NCBI GenBank assembly: GCA_963717745.1
Contig: CAVQXJ010000001.1
Span: 62,001-126,000, forward strand
Direction of reading: 5' to 3'
Length of the DNA stretch: 64,000 nt
DNA from: JACCXG01 sp963717745
Lineage (GTDB): Bacteria; Acidobacteriota; Vicinamibacteria; Vicinamibacterales; 2-12-FULL-66-21
Made by a program: the position numbers and the translations under genes. Each line of letters opens with the position of its first letter. Within the stretch, counting starts at the first letter, position 1. Of this stretch, positions 1-8,589 are shown piece by piece. The notes under the pieces are model-generated. The model worked only from the letters and a program-made list of their open reading frames with translations. It was not told the DNA's origin and did no database searches.

Positions 1-2757
1 CTCGCACGCGGTCCGCGCGATCTGACGTCGTCAGCGATCTGCGGCGCCGCCAGCGAAACGCTTCGTGGCACGCTCGAGGCGATTCCCGGTGGGTTCGAAC
101 GGTTCGTGGCCGACGGTCCGGGGGCGCATCCCCGGTACGCGCTGTTCATTCGGGACGCCCGCCGGCTCGCCAGCCTGCGTGACGCGCCGGACCGGACGAT
201 TCGCGCGGTGCTCGAGCGGGTGAGCGGACACTTCCTGACCAACGAGGGCAAAGCCCGCAAGGGCACCACCATCCATCCCTACAACACCACGCACTACCCG
301 TCGCGGGATGCGATGCGGCGCCATCGCGACGCCGTCATGGCGACCGCGCCCGCCATCGAGTCGGCGATGTTCGCGTTCAACCGCGATCTGAACGTCGTGC
401 TCGCGCGGGGTGTCCGGCGGATGTTCGCGGTTGCGCTGGAGCAGTACCGGCGTGCGCTCGACGAGCGATCGGTGCTCGATTTTTCGGACGTCCTCCAGAA
501 GGCGGTCGAGCTGCTGCGGCGGATGGACGAGTTCTCGCAGAGCCGCTTCCGGCTCGAATCGCGCTACCACCATGTCCTCGTCGACGAATTCCAGGACACC
601 AGCCGCGCTCAGTGGGAGCTGGTGTCGCTGCTCGTCCAGGCGTGGGGCGAAGGACTCGGTGTCGCGACCAATCCCTCGATTTTCGTGGTCGGCGACCGCA
701 AGCAGTCGATCTATCGGTTCCGGGACGCCGAGGTCGGCGTGCTGGAGCAGGCCGCGCAGTTCATCGACGGGATTCGTCCGGACCGCCGCTCCCGTCGATC
801 GATCGCACGCAGCTTCCGGGCGGTGCCCGACCTGCTGCACTTCGTGAACGACCTGTTCACGGAGATGTCGCAGCCGGTCGGCGCCCCCGGCGAGTTCACC
901 TACGACGAGCGCGATCGCTTTCCGGTCGGCGATGCGCCCGTTCCGAACGCCGGGACGCGGGAGCCGACGCTCGGACTGGCGGTCGCGGACACGCCGGAGG
1001 AGTGTGCCGCGGCGGTGGCCGAGGAGGTCGAGATCATCCTGCGCAGCGCCACCGTGCGCGACAAGTCGGCCGGCACGCCGAGGCAGGCCAGGGCCGGCGA
1101 CATCGGCATCCTGTTCCGCTCGCGATCGAGCCATCGGGAATTCGAGCACGCGCTGAACCACCGCGGGATCCCCACTCACGTGTACAAGGGGCTCGGCTTC
1201 TTCGACGCCGACGAAATCAAGGACGTCGTCGCGCTGATCCGGTTCCTCGCCGACCCCACGTCTTCGCTGCGTGCCGCGGCGCTGATGCGATCGCGCTTCG
1301 TGCGGCTCTCCGACGGCGCGCTCACGCGGCTCGCGCCCGCGCTGGCGTCCGCCCTCACCGGCGGCGAGTTGCCGCCCGCGTGGACCGATCTGGACGAGGA
1401 GGATCGGCGCGTGCTCGAACAGGTGCGGCCGGCGGTGACGCGCTGGCTCGACGCGGTGGATCGGATCCCCCCCGCCGAACTGCTTGATCGCATCGTCCGC
1501 GAGACCGGGTACGCCTTCGAGCTTCGGGGGCCTCGGCGGCGGCAGGCCTGGGAGAATCTCAAGAAGATCCGTTCGCTCGTACGGCGGATCCAGAACAGCG
1601 GCTATGCCACGATTCCCCGCGTGGCCGAGCATCTGATGTCGCTGACCGGCGGCGACGAATCCAACGCCGTCGTCGAGGCGCTGGATTCGGTGAATCTGAT
1701 GACCGTGCATGCCGCGAAAGGGCTCGAGTTCCCGATCGTGTTCCTGGTCAACGTCGCGAAGGGCGCGAGCGGTCCGCCCAAGCCGGTCCGGGTCTCGGTC
1801 GACCTTCTCGAAGAGCCGTCGGTGAGCGTCGGTCCCTTCATTTCCGATACGGACGAGGCGGAGCGGGAGCGGGAGCGTCACGAAACCCGTCGTCTGCTGT
1901 ATGTCGCGGTCACACGGGCGCGTGATCGCTTGTATCTGTCGTCCACGCTCAAGGAGGGAACACTCGTGCCTGGCCGCGGCAGTCTTGCCGAGGTGCTGCC
2001 CGAGTCGTGCCGGAAACTGCTCGGCCGCGCCGCGACCGGTTTTCCTCAACTGGACACCGTCGGTTGGACCGGCGTCTCGGGTCGTGAATACGCCTGGCGT
2101 GTGTGTCGTTCGAATACGACCTCGGCCGAAACTCGTCCCCAGATCGCCCCTGAGGAGGCGACCGGAACCGCGGCCGACGACTTCGAATCACCCGCGTCCC
2201 AGCCGCCTCGTGAACGAGTCTCCACGGGTGAGCTGATCGCCGGCCCGGAACCGCCCGTGCGGCGTGACCAGGGAGCGCGCTCGGACCGCCTGCTCGGCAT
2301 CGTGATTCATCGCATGTTCGAGCATGCGGACACGCTGAGCGCTGCGGGTGCCGGCGAATCTTCTGATGCGTCCGGCGCGGCGGCGGCGCGGGCCGCCGCA
2401 TTGTGTCGCCGGATGTTGCGCGACGATGAACTGCTGTTGCTCCCCGATGCCGAGGCATTCACGGCGCACGCGACCGACGTATGGCTCGGCGCGCAGGCCC
2501 GCTCCGACGTGCAGGAGGCGCTGCGAGGGCGGACCCGGTTCTACGAAGTGCCGTTCTCGCTGGCCATCGACCATCGAATCGTGCGCGGAACGATCGACTG
2601 CGTCGTCGAGAAAGAAGATGAGGCTTTGCTGGTGGTGGAGCTCAAGACGGGTCGCGGCCACCCTGCACACCAGCGGCAACTGGAGTTGTACGTCCGCGCC
2701 GCGCGATGCCTTCGCGGCGACGCACGCGCGGTGTCCGGCACGCTGATCTATCTCTGA
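1..2757 (+). CDS. addA: AddA/UvrD-type ATP-dependent helicase-nuclease, 5'-truncated by the window edge
   Basis: The reading frame is open from base 1, so the start and the Walker A motif lie upstream of the window. About 918 residues are visible. Superfamily 1 helicase motifs appear in order: motif II DEFQDTS (about residue 195), motif III GDRKQSIYRFRD (about 231), motif V TVHAAKGLEF (about 568) and motif VI YVAVTRARDRLY (about 634). The C-terminus carries a PD-(D/E)XK nuclease signature, GTID then VELKTG (about 863-884), followed by QLELY. This order is that of AddA, the helicase-nuclease subunit of AddAB, which processes double-strand breaks for RecA in the cytoplasm. An AddB partner is not in view and would be expected upstream. 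A RecB-like or stand-alone UvrD-nuclease protein cannot be excluded. Confidence 0.85.
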   Translation, partial: LARGPRDLTSSAICGAASETLRGTLEAIPGGFERFVADGPGAHPRYALFIRDARRLASLRDAPDRTIRAVLERVSGHFLTNEGKARKGTTIHPYNTTHYPSRDAMRRHRDAVMATAPAIESAMFAFNRDLNVVLARGVRRMFAVALEQYRRALDERSVLDFSDVLQKAVELLRRMDEFSQSRFRLESRYHHVLVDEFQDTSRAQWELVSLLVQAWGEGLGVATNPSIFVVGDRKQSIYRFRDAEVGVLEQAAQFIDGIRPDRRSRRSIARSFRAVPDLLHFVNDLFTEMSQPVGAPGEFTYDERDRFPVGDAPVPNAGTREPTLGLAVADTPEECAAAVAEEVEIILRSATVRDKSAGTPRQARAGDIGILFRSRSSHREFEHALNHRGIPTHVYKGLGFFDADEIKDVVALIRFLADPTSSLRAAALMRSRFVRLSDGALTRLAPALASALTGGELPPAWTDLDEEDRRVLEQVRPAVTRWLDAVDRIPPAELLDRIVRETGYAFELRGPRRRQAWENLKKIRSLVRRIQNSGYATIPRVAEHLMSLTGGDESNAVVEALDSVNLMTVHAAKGLEFPIVFLVNVAKGASGPPKPVRVSVDLLEEPSVSVGPFISDTDEAERERERHETRRLLYVAVTRARDRLYLSSTLKEGTLVPGRGSLAEVLPESCRKLLGRAATGFPQLDTVGWTGVSGREYAWRVCRSNTTSAETRPQIAPEEATGTAADDFESPASQPPRERVSTGELIAGPEPPVRRDQGARSDRLLGIVIHRMFEHADTLSAAGAGESSDASGAAAARAAALCRRMLRDDELLLLPDAEAFTAHATDVWLGAQARSDVQEALRGRTRFYEVPFSLAIDHRIVRGTIDCVVEKEDEALLVVELKTGRGHPAHQRQLELYVRAARCLRGDARAVSGTLIYL

Positions 2758-3163
2758 GACCCCGCTGTGAGACTAAAGTCGCGTTCGCCTCAGAGTCCGC
2801 TTCAAAACGGACCACGGATCACGCAAATGTGACTGCTGACGAATCTGGTTGTGTCGTCGGGTCCCCAGGGAATGTGACTCCGCGCGCCGTCACGGATTTG
2901 GGTGCGAGGTCAACGCTTAACCCTATCGAGCTGAGCGAGTTCGGGCCGGACGCTTGGGGTGGCGACTCGAGCGGCTGACCAGATGCTGCGTGAGCATGTC
3001 CCCTTCGGATGTCAGCACCGAGCACCGAGCGCCCGGCCGAATCTCTCGATAACTCGGGCGATCCAACATTTTCCGGCTCCGGGGAACCATTTACCCTCCA
3101 TCACGGTCTAACTGATTACTTGGCGCCAGGATTGCAACGGGTCCGAGCGACGGGAGGTGCGGT
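2758..3163. other. Intergenic stretch without a recognisable gene
   Basis: This stretch is less GC-rich than its flanks. It contains the short direct repeat AATGTGACT near 2826 and 2870, and GCACCGA twice in tandem near 3015. I see no convincing ORF, terminator hairpin with a U-tract, or tRNA. Promoter elements for the small gene at 3164 presumably lie in its last 100 bases. Confidence 0.5.
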
Positions 3164-3406
3164 ATGGTAGTTCCTGCGGGGGCGCTGAATTACGTCAAGC
3201 CGACGACCACGGTCTTCGAGCTCGAAGCGCTTGAAGGTCTGCCGTGCGGGTGCGTGGCGGCGGCCTATCGCGCGCGGCCATGGGAAGTAGCGGTTGTTTC
3301 GCTCGAAGCGAAGGGGCCCTATTGCCTGCTCAATGGTCACGCCAACGGCCAGATCCTGCGCCTTGGCGATCCGTCGGAGTTCGACGACGAGGAGACGGAC
3401 GAGTAG
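3164..3406 (+). CDS. Small acidic hypothetical protein (80 aa)
   Basis: I do not recognise a family. The ATG is preceded by GGGAGG about 7 nt upstream, a good ribosome binding site, which supports translation. The protein is soluble, with no signal peptide or TM segment. Its middle has a short Cys pair (PCGC, about residue 27) and it ends in an acidic tail (DDEETDE). It stands alone, 218 bp before the next gene in the same direction. Confidence 0.55.
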   Translation: MVVPAGALNYVKPTTTVFELEALEGLPCGCVAAAYRARPWEVAVVSLEAKGPYCLLNGHANGQILRLGDPSEFDDEETDE

Positions 3407-3624
3407 AAATCCGGCGGTCCATTGCTCCCTGCCTCTCGACTTCCTCACCTGTTTTTCTTCAGGCTTGAAATAGATTGGTCGTCCTGGCCCGCAGCTCGCG
3501 GGCCCAGGACACCTCATCGCTGGCCTTCAAATCACGCGCTTCCCAGAAGATCGTCATTGCGTCAGGGGAATGGCGTCCCGTAGAATTCGAAGGTTTGCGA
3601 GTCACGAATAGGAGTACCGCATAG

Positions 3625-3849
3625 ATGCCGCTGACGTGTCCCAGCTGCGGGAACGACCGGAACTTTCTGGTCAAGACCCTGCAGATGCATGTAGTGCAGT
3701 TGCGCGAGGATTCCCGCGTCGAAGCCAGTGAAGAAGGGCGTCCGGCCGTTATCGAAGTGCTGTGCGACGAATGTGAGAAGGAGCTGAATTTCGCGGACTT
3801 CGACGAGCAGGTCCGCAACGAGCTGCTGTTGACCCTCGGCGCCCGTTGA
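3625..3849 (+). CDS. Small zinc-ribbon protein (74 aa)
   Basis: Two Cys pairs, CPSC at residues 5-8 and CDEC at about 49-52, frame a beta-strand-rich segment, as in a zinc ribbon. There is no signal peptide. A TAGGAG box lies about 10 nt before the ATG. The gene converges on another tiny zinc-ribbon gene (3857-4015, minus) with 7 bp between stop codons. The molecular role is unknown; such proteins may bind nucleic acid or serve as small adaptor modules. Confidence 0.65.
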   Translation: MPLTCPSCGNDRNFLVKTLQMHVVQLREDSRVEASEEGRPAVIEVLCDECEKELNFADFDEQVRNELLLTLGAR

Positions 3850-3856
3850 TCCCGCG

Positions 3857-4015
3857 CTACTCCTCCCCGGCCTCCGCTTCCTCGAAATAGTCGCATTCCG
3901 GGCAGATCCACTCGCGCGTCACACGGGCGGGGGCTTCCCTCGTGCCCGGAATGTGGTCGCGCAGCTCGCGGACGCTGAGACGCATCGTCTCGCCGCACAT
4001 CGGGCATTCCTTCAT
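3857..4015 (-). CDS. Very small zinc-ribbon protein (52 aa)
   Basis: The minus strand encodes 52 residues starting MKECPMCGETM, with a second Cys pair WICPECDYF near residue 38 and an acidic C-terminus. The spacing CxxC-x(30)-CxxC is typical of a zinc ribbon, and the family looks like a YgiT-type or rubrerythrin-like ribbon without a fused domain. No Shine-Dalgarno is visible. A TACAAT box lies 6 nt before the ATG, so the message may be leaderless. The frame is supported by the four correctly spaced cysteines and by its fit between neighbours. Confidence 0.6.
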   Translation of the reverse strand: MKECPMCGETMRLSVRELRDHIPGTREAPARVTREWICPECDYFEEAEAGEE

Positions 4016-4130
4016 TGCCGGATTGTAAACAACGCGTCCCGATTCTGCGCAGCCGCCGGCGCGGAGTCGCGCACGTTGTTGACTTCGCTGCTGAAGGACG
4101 GCACTCTTTCTGCAGGAACCGAACCGGCGT

Positions 4131-4734
4131 ATGCGTGACTACTACGAGGTGCTCGGCGTCGCTCCCGATGCGGGCGCCGAGGAAATCAAGCGGGCTTATC
4201 GGCAGCTGGCGCGCCGCTATCATCCCGACATTTCGGGGGACGATCGCGGGGCCGCGTTCAAGGAGCTTGCGCGCGCCTACGACGTGCTGCGCGATCCGTC
4301 GCGACGGCGCCGCTACGACGTCAGCGTCTGCGGCAGCGGCGCCGGCAGCAGCTCAGTCGTGGTTCTCCGACGAAATCGCCATCGACTTCCCGTCGGTGTC
4401 GAGCGTGCTGGACAGCATGCGCGACGCCTTCTTCACCGCTGAGCCGCTGGTCACGCTGTCGGCGGAGATGGTGCTCACCGCGCGAGAGGCGTTCGACGGC
4501 GTCACGGTGCCGTTCGACGTCCCGCTGCGCCGCACCTGCGGCCGCTGCGGCGGCCGCGGTGAGGTCTGGACCGAGTGGTGCGCCGCCTGCGGCGGCCTGG
4601 GGGAGGTAGCCGCCTCCCATCCGGTGCACGTGCTGGTGCCGCCACGGGTTCGCGAGGGGGCGACGTTCCGGTTCAGTGTCACCCCGCCAGGCTCTCCCTC
4701 GACCATCATCGAAGTCCGCATCAGCATCCGCTGA
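4131..4734 (+). CDS. DnaJ-like co-chaperone, frameshifted
   Basis: The N-terminus is a J domain: MRDYYEVLGVAPDAG, with the HPD motif in RRYHPDISG (about residue 31-33). After residue ~65 the frame shifts by one base, somewhere in 4320-4365. It then continues as a reduced zinc-finger region with CGRCGGRG and CAACGGLG and a short C-terminal beta domain, ending at TGA 4732-4734. A canonical DnaJ has four CxxCxGxG repeats and about 375 residues. This protein has two repeats (one zinc centre) and about 200 residues. J domains stimulate DnaK ATPase. The gene opens an operon and its stop overlaps the next ATG. The shift is probably a sequence error, since both halves look conserved. Confidence 0.7.
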
Positions 4735-5144
4735 TGGCGGCGCATCTCCACCTTCTCTGGGTCCTTCAGCTCGTCTGGGGCGCGCTCGGCGTGCTGTTGG
4801 GCGTGTCCACGCTGCTGCTGGCGGCCGGGGCCGCCGCGATCGGCTGGACGACGCAGGGGGACGAAATTGCCGCGGGCGTGACCGCGATTGCCTTCCTGAT
4901 CTGCGCGCTCCTGCTGCTGGCGGCGGGGTTCGCGAATGGCTGGGCAGGAAAGGCGTTGCAGCGCCGGCAGCCGAATGGCCGGCTCGCCACGCTGGTCCTG
5001 GCGGTGCCGAATCTGTTCATCCTGCCGTTCGGAACCGCGTTGGGAATCTACGCATTCTGGGTCCTGCTGCACAACGAAACCCGCGGCAGATTCGAGCCCG
5101 GGCGGATCAAGCTCGGGACGCGCGCGGACGCGGCCCATGGCTGA
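4734..5144 (+). CDS. Small integral membrane protein (136 aa)
   Basis: The start ATG overlaps the stop of the DnaJ-like gene (ATGA). Three or so hydrophobic helices are visible: near residues 5-35, 43-68 and 83-108. A basic loop (GKALQRRQPNGR) lies between the last two, and the tail is polar and basic. Proteins of this kind ('LLW.LQ..WG..GVLLG') occur near DnaJ and DUF4870 genes in Acidobacteria. The function is unknown. The last 8 bases overlap the next CDS, so the genes are probably translationally coupled. Confidence 0.65.
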   Translation: MAAHLHLLWVLQLVWGALGVLLGVSTLLLAAGAAAIGWTTQGDEIAAGVTAIAFLICALLLLAAGFANGWAGKALQRRQPNGRLATLVLAVPNLFILPFGTALGIYAFWVLLHNETRGRFEPGRIKLGTRADAAHG

Positions 5145-5496
5145 CGGCGTGAACGACCCTCAGCTCGCCGATCTCGGCCGGACGGTGTCCGGCCTCGACC
5201 CCAACGTGGCCGCGGCGCTCGCCTATGCGGTCGGCTGGGTCTCCGGCATCGTGCTGCTGGTCTTCGAGCCCAACCGGTTCGTCAGGTTCCACGCGCTCCA
5301 GTCGACGATCGTGTTCGGCGCGCTCTCGCTCGCCTGGATGCTGGCGCTCTCGGTGCCGATCCTCGGCTGGATTGTCGCGATTTTCATCATCCCGCCGGTC
5401 TCCGCGGTGCTCTGGCTGCTCCTGATGTACAAGGCCTATCAAGGCGAGCGCTTCAAGATCGCGGTCGCCGGCGACATGGCGGAGCAGAGGGTGTGA
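5137..5496 (+). CDS. DUF4870/Tic20-like small membrane protein (119 aa)
   Basis: The start ATG at 5137 lies within the end of the previous gene. The sequence has AYAVGWVSGIVLLVFEP, then RFVRFHALQS, then two more hydrophobic helices. This is the characteristic layout of DUF4870: short helix, FVRFHA(L/M)QS, helix pair. Members are small inner-membrane proteins of unknown role, distantly related to Tic20. Neighbours are a membrane protein and an Mrp ATPase. Confidence 0.7.
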   Translation: MADGVNDPQLADLGRTVSGLDPNVAAALAYAVGWVSGIVLLVFEPNRFVRFHALQSTIVFGALSLAWMLALSVPILGWIVAIFIIPPVSAVLWLLLMYKAYQGERFKIAVAGDMAEQRV

Positions 5497-5504
5497 GGGC
5501 CGGC

Positions 5505-5513
5505 TGATACAAT
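5505..5513 (+). promoter_or_regulatory. Candidate extended -10 promoter for the Mrp gene
   Basis: TGA followed by TACAAT matches the extended -10 pattern TGnTATAAT in 8 of 9 defined positions if C/T at the fourth base of the hexamer is tolerated. The ATG of the Mrp gene starts 12 nt after the box and no clear Shine-Dalgarno is present, so a very short leader is implied. No -35 hexamer is evident. This is inferred from sequence only. Confidence 0.4.
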
Positions 5514-5525
5514 CGTTGTGATCCT

Positions 5526-6608
5526 ATGAGCTCCGTAAGCGAAGCTGCCGTTCTCGATGCCCTGCGAGGCGTCCGCGATCCCGATCTGCATCGCGACATC
5601 GTCACCCTCAAGTTCGTGAAGAACGTCCGGATTGATGGCGGGCGCGTGGCATTCACGATCGAGCTGACGACTCCGGCCTGTCCGGTCAAGGATCAGATGC
5701 GGGATCAGGCGCGGGCGCTGGTGCTGGCGCTGCCGGGGGTGACCGCGGTCGACATCGAGATGACGGCGCAGGTGCGCACCACCAACGCCGCGGAGATGGG
5801 GAAGACGCCGGTCGAAGGGGTGAAGAACATCATCGCGGTCGGCGCCGGGAAGGGCGGCGTCGGCAAGACCACGGTGGCGGTGAACCTGGCGATTGCGCTG
5901 AGCCAGTTCGGCGGCCGGGTCGCGATGATCGACGGCGACATCTATGGCCCGAACGTGCCGATCATGCTGGGCATCAACACCCAGCTGACCACCGACGGAA
6001 AGAAGATCCTGCCCGCCGAGCAGTATGGGATCCAGCTGGTCTCGATGGCGTTCATGACCGGCGACGACTCCCCGGTGATCTGGCGCGGTCCGATGCTGCA
6101 CGGGGTGATTCAGCAGTTCTTCCGTGAAGTGCGATGGCGCGACATCGACTACCTGGTGGTCGACATGCCGCCTGGAACCGGCGACGTCGCGCTCAGCCTG
6201 GCGCAAAGCGTGCCGGTCGCCGGCAGCGTCGTCGTCACGACGCCGCAGACGGTGTCGATCGCCGATACGCGGCGCGCTGTGCGCATGTATCAGAAGCTGA
6301 ACGTGCCGACGCTCGGCCTGATCGAGAACATGAGCCATTTCGTCTGTCCGACGTGCCGGCACGAGTCCGACATTTTCGGCAAAGGGGGAGGCGAGACGCT
6401 GGCGACGGAGCTGGGATTGCCGTTCCTCGGCCGCATCCCGATTTACGAGCCGATCCGCATCGGCGGCGACACCGGCGTGCCGATCGTGATCGGCGAGCCC
6501 GATTCACCGGCGGCCCGGGCCTTCCGCGCCGCTGCCGAGCAGCTCGCCGCGCAGCTGTCGATCGCCGCCTACACGAAGAAGCCAATTCCGCTCACTCCGG
6601 TGCTCTGA
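5526..6608 (+). CDS. apbC: Mrp/ApbC/NBP35-family P-loop ATPase, Fe-S cluster carrier
   Basis: Residues ~5-80 form an MIP18/DUF59 domain (LRGVRDPDLHRDIVTL, TTPACPVKD). A deviant Walker A GKGGVGKTT follows at about residue 107, then DGDIYGPNVP, the switch motif DMPPGTGD, and a CPTC pair at about 273 that is expected to hold a bridging [4Fe-4S] cluster with a partner subunit. At 360 aa it is full length for Mrp. Members bind and transfer Fe-S clusters to apoproteins in the cytoplasm. The gene follows the DUF4870 gene by 29 bp and overlaps the next start (TGATG), so it is operonic, perhaps also with its own promoter. Confidence 0.9.
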   Translation: MSSVSEAAVLDALRGVRDPDLHRDIVTLKFVKNVRIDGGRVAFTIELTTPACPVKDQMRDQARALVLALPGVTAVDIEMTAQVRTTNAAEMGKTPVEGVKNIIAVGAGKGGVGKTTVAVNLAIALSQFGGRVAMIDGDIYGPNVPIMLGINTQLTTDGKKILPAEQYGIQLVSMAFMTGDDSPVIWRGPMLHGVIQQFFREVRWRDIDYLVVDMPPGTGDVALSLAQSVPVAGSVVVTTPQTVSIADTRRAVRMYQKLNVPTLGLIENMSHFVCPTCRHESDIFGKGGGETLATELGLPFLGRIPIYEPIRIGGDTGVPIVIGEPDSPAARAFRAAAEQLAAQLSIAAYTKKPIPLTPVL

Positions 6609-7096
6609 TGCAGACCCTGTTCACGACTCTTTTCGCCCTGGTGTTCATTGGCAGCGGGCTGGCCTCCGGTGCCCAGGCGCCGTCATCGTCTTCGACCGAG
6701 CCGTTGCGCGGCATCGTGAAGACCTATCTCGACATTCACGGCCTGCTGACCCAGGACAAGTTCGACGATCTCAAGGGGCCGGCGGGCACCCTGGCGGCGC
6801 AGACGGCGGCGCTCGGGAAGGAGGGCGCGCAGCTGGCGCAGGCGGCGACCGCGTTCTCGGCGGCCAAGGACCTCAAGCTGGCACGTGATGCGTTCGGACC
6901 GCTCAGCGACGCGCTGATCGCGCGGGTCAAGGCCGACGGGCGCGCCGACCTCGCGTCCGATCTCCGGGTCGGCTACTGTCCGATGAATCGCAAGTCGTGG
7001 ATCCAGCGGGAAGAACTGGCGCGCAATCCCTACTACGGCACCGCGATGGTGACGTGCGGCTCGGTGCAGCCGGTCAGCGCGCCGCGACAGAAGTAG
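6608..7096 (+). CDS. Secreted DUF3347-like protein (162 aa)
   Basis: An N-terminal signal peptide (hydrophobic run at 2-20, then GAQA) is followed by a helical region (LRGIVKTYLDIHGLLTQDK). The C-terminus reads GYCPMNRKSWIQ ... NPYYGTAMVTCG. YCPM...NP(Y/F)(Y/F)G..M..CG is the hallmark of DUF3347, a domain often attached to copper/silver efflux proteins (CusB) and proposed to bind metal. The ATG overlaps the Mrp stop. A periplasmic metal-related role is an inference. Confidence 0.7.
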   Translation: MQTLFTTLFALVFIGSGLASGAQAPSSSSTEPLRGIVKTYLDIHGLLTQDKFDDLKGPAGTLAAQTAALGKEGAQLAQAATAFSAAKDLKLARDAFGPLSDALIARVKADGRADLASDLRVGYCPMNRKSWIQREELARNPYYGTAMVTCGSVQPVSAPRQK

Positions 7097-7278
7097 ACGC
7101 TCACGACCCTCGCCAGTCCTGTCACTCTCGCTTTTCCCCGAGCGATCGGCCCAGAGTTGGCGCCGGCGATGCCGCCTGCGGTGAACAACCCCCGAGGATG
7201 CAGCACCTCCGCCATTAGCGGTTTACGATGGGCTGAATTGCCAGTACGATCCAACTGTCATCTCGGTTCGTGCTTCTT

Positions 7279-8589
7279 ATGAACATTCCCTTCGTGCGTC
7301 ACCGGCTCGACAACGGACTCGACGTGTTGATCCACTCCGATCAGAACTGTCCGATCGTCGCGGTCAACGTCTGGTACCACGTCGGGTCGAAGAACGAACG
7401 GCCCGGGCGCACCGGTTTCGCCCACCTGTTCGAGCACCTGATGTTCGAGGGGTCGGAGCACTACGATCGCGGCTATTTCCATCCGCTGCAGGAAGCGGGC
7501 GCCCTGCTGAATGGCTCCACCAATGCCGACCGCACCAACTACTGGGAGGTGGTGCCGTCGAATGCGCTCGAGCTCGCGCTCTGGATGGAATCGGATCGCA
7601 TGGGCTATCTGTTGCCGGCGCTGACCGATGCGAAGTTCGAGAACCAGCGCGACGTGGTGCTCAACGAACGCCGTCAGCAGTATGAAAATCGCCCGTACGG
7701 TCTCGCCGGAATGGCGATCGTCGCGGCGCTCTATCCGCCGGATCACCCGTATCACTGGCTGACGATCGGCGCCGCCGAGGACATCGTCGCGGCGAAGATC
7801 GACGACGTCCGTGAATTTTTCCGGACCTACTACCGGCCGTCGAATGCCTCGCTGTCGATCGCCGGCGATGTTCACCCGGACGAGGCCCTCCGTCTCGCCG
7901 AGGCCTACTTCGGGGAGCTCGAGGCCGGCGATCCGGTTCCGCCGTTCGTGGCGACGCCTCCCGACCCGGTGGTTGGAGAGAAGCGGCTGGTGCTCGAGGA
8001 CCGCGTCGAATTGCCGCGACTCTACATGGCGTGGCATTCGCCGGCGTTGTTCGCGCCTGGCGATGCCGAGCTCGATCTGGTCGCCGAGGTGCTCGCCAGC
8101 GGCAAGACCTCGCGGCTCTATCGCACCCTGGTGTTCGAGCGGCGGCTGGCGACCGAAGTGGCGGCCTCGCAGAACTCACGCGAGATCGGCAGCTTCTTCC
8201 AGATTGTGGCGACCGCCGCGCCCGGACGCACGCTGGTCGAGCTCGAGCGGGCGATCGCGGAGGAGATCGCCGGGTTCATCGAGTCCGGGCCCACCGCAAT
8301 CGAGATGGAGCGGTGCCGGGCCCAGGCGGAAGCCCAGTTCGTGTATCGCCTTCAGACCGTCGGCGGATTCGGCGGCAAGGGCGATCAGCTGAACGCCTAC
8401 AACGTGTTCCTGGGGCAGCCCGACTACTTCGATCGCGATCTGGCGCGCTACACCAGCGCCAGCGCCGCCGCGCTCCAGCGCGCGGCCGCCGACTGCCTGC
8501 GGCCCGAGTCCCGGGTCATCCTCAGCGTCATTCCGAAGGGCCGCACCGCCGTGGCGCTCGCGGATGCCGCGCCGGCGGCGGTAGCCTGA
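7279..8589 (+). CDS. M16 family zinc peptidase, catalytic subunit
   Basis: The inverted zinc motif HLFEH is at about residue 49 (GFAHLFEHLMFEG). The third ligand is the Glu in VVLNERRQQYENRPYG at about residue 127, some 75 residues later as in pitrilysin/MPP-like enzymes. No signal peptide is visible. I chose the ATG at 7279; an in-frame GTG at 7270 is possible. The next gene encodes a partner M16 protein whose ATG overlaps this stop, giving the usual two-subunit arrangement in which one protein is catalytic and the other substrate-binding. Substrates are likely to be peptides. Confidence 0.88.
   Translation: MNIPFVRHRLDNGLDVLIHSDQNCPIVAVNVWYHVGSKNERPGRTGFAHLFEHLMFEGSEHYDRGYFHPLQEAGALLNGSTNADRTNYWEVVPSNALELALWMESDRMGYLLPALTDAKFENQRDVVLNERRQQYENRPYGLAGMAIVAALYPPDHPYHWLTIGAAEDIVAAKIDDVREFFRTYYRPSNASLSIAGDVHPDEALRLAEAYFGELEAGDPVPPFVATPPDPVVGEKRLVLEDRVELPRLYMAWHSPALFAPGDAELDLVAEVLASGKTSRLYRTLVFERRLATEVAASQNSREIGSFFQIVATAAPGRTLVELERAIAEEIAGFIESGPTAIEMERCRAQAEAQFVYRLQTVGGFGGKGDQLNAYNVFLGQPDYFDRDLARYTSASAAALQRAAADCLRPESRVILSVIPKGRTAVALADAAPAAVA

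Noticed and set aside
31..2049. Long 672-codon ORF on the minus strand
   Set aside because: It is a shadow of the AddA-type gene in GC-rich DNA. Its translation is Arg/Gly/His-rich without motifs, while the plus strand has all helicase motifs.
4320..4365. Programmed frameshifting in the DnaJ-like gene
   Set aside because: No slippery sequence or pseudoknot is evident, and unrelated genes in the window show the same kind of one-base shift.
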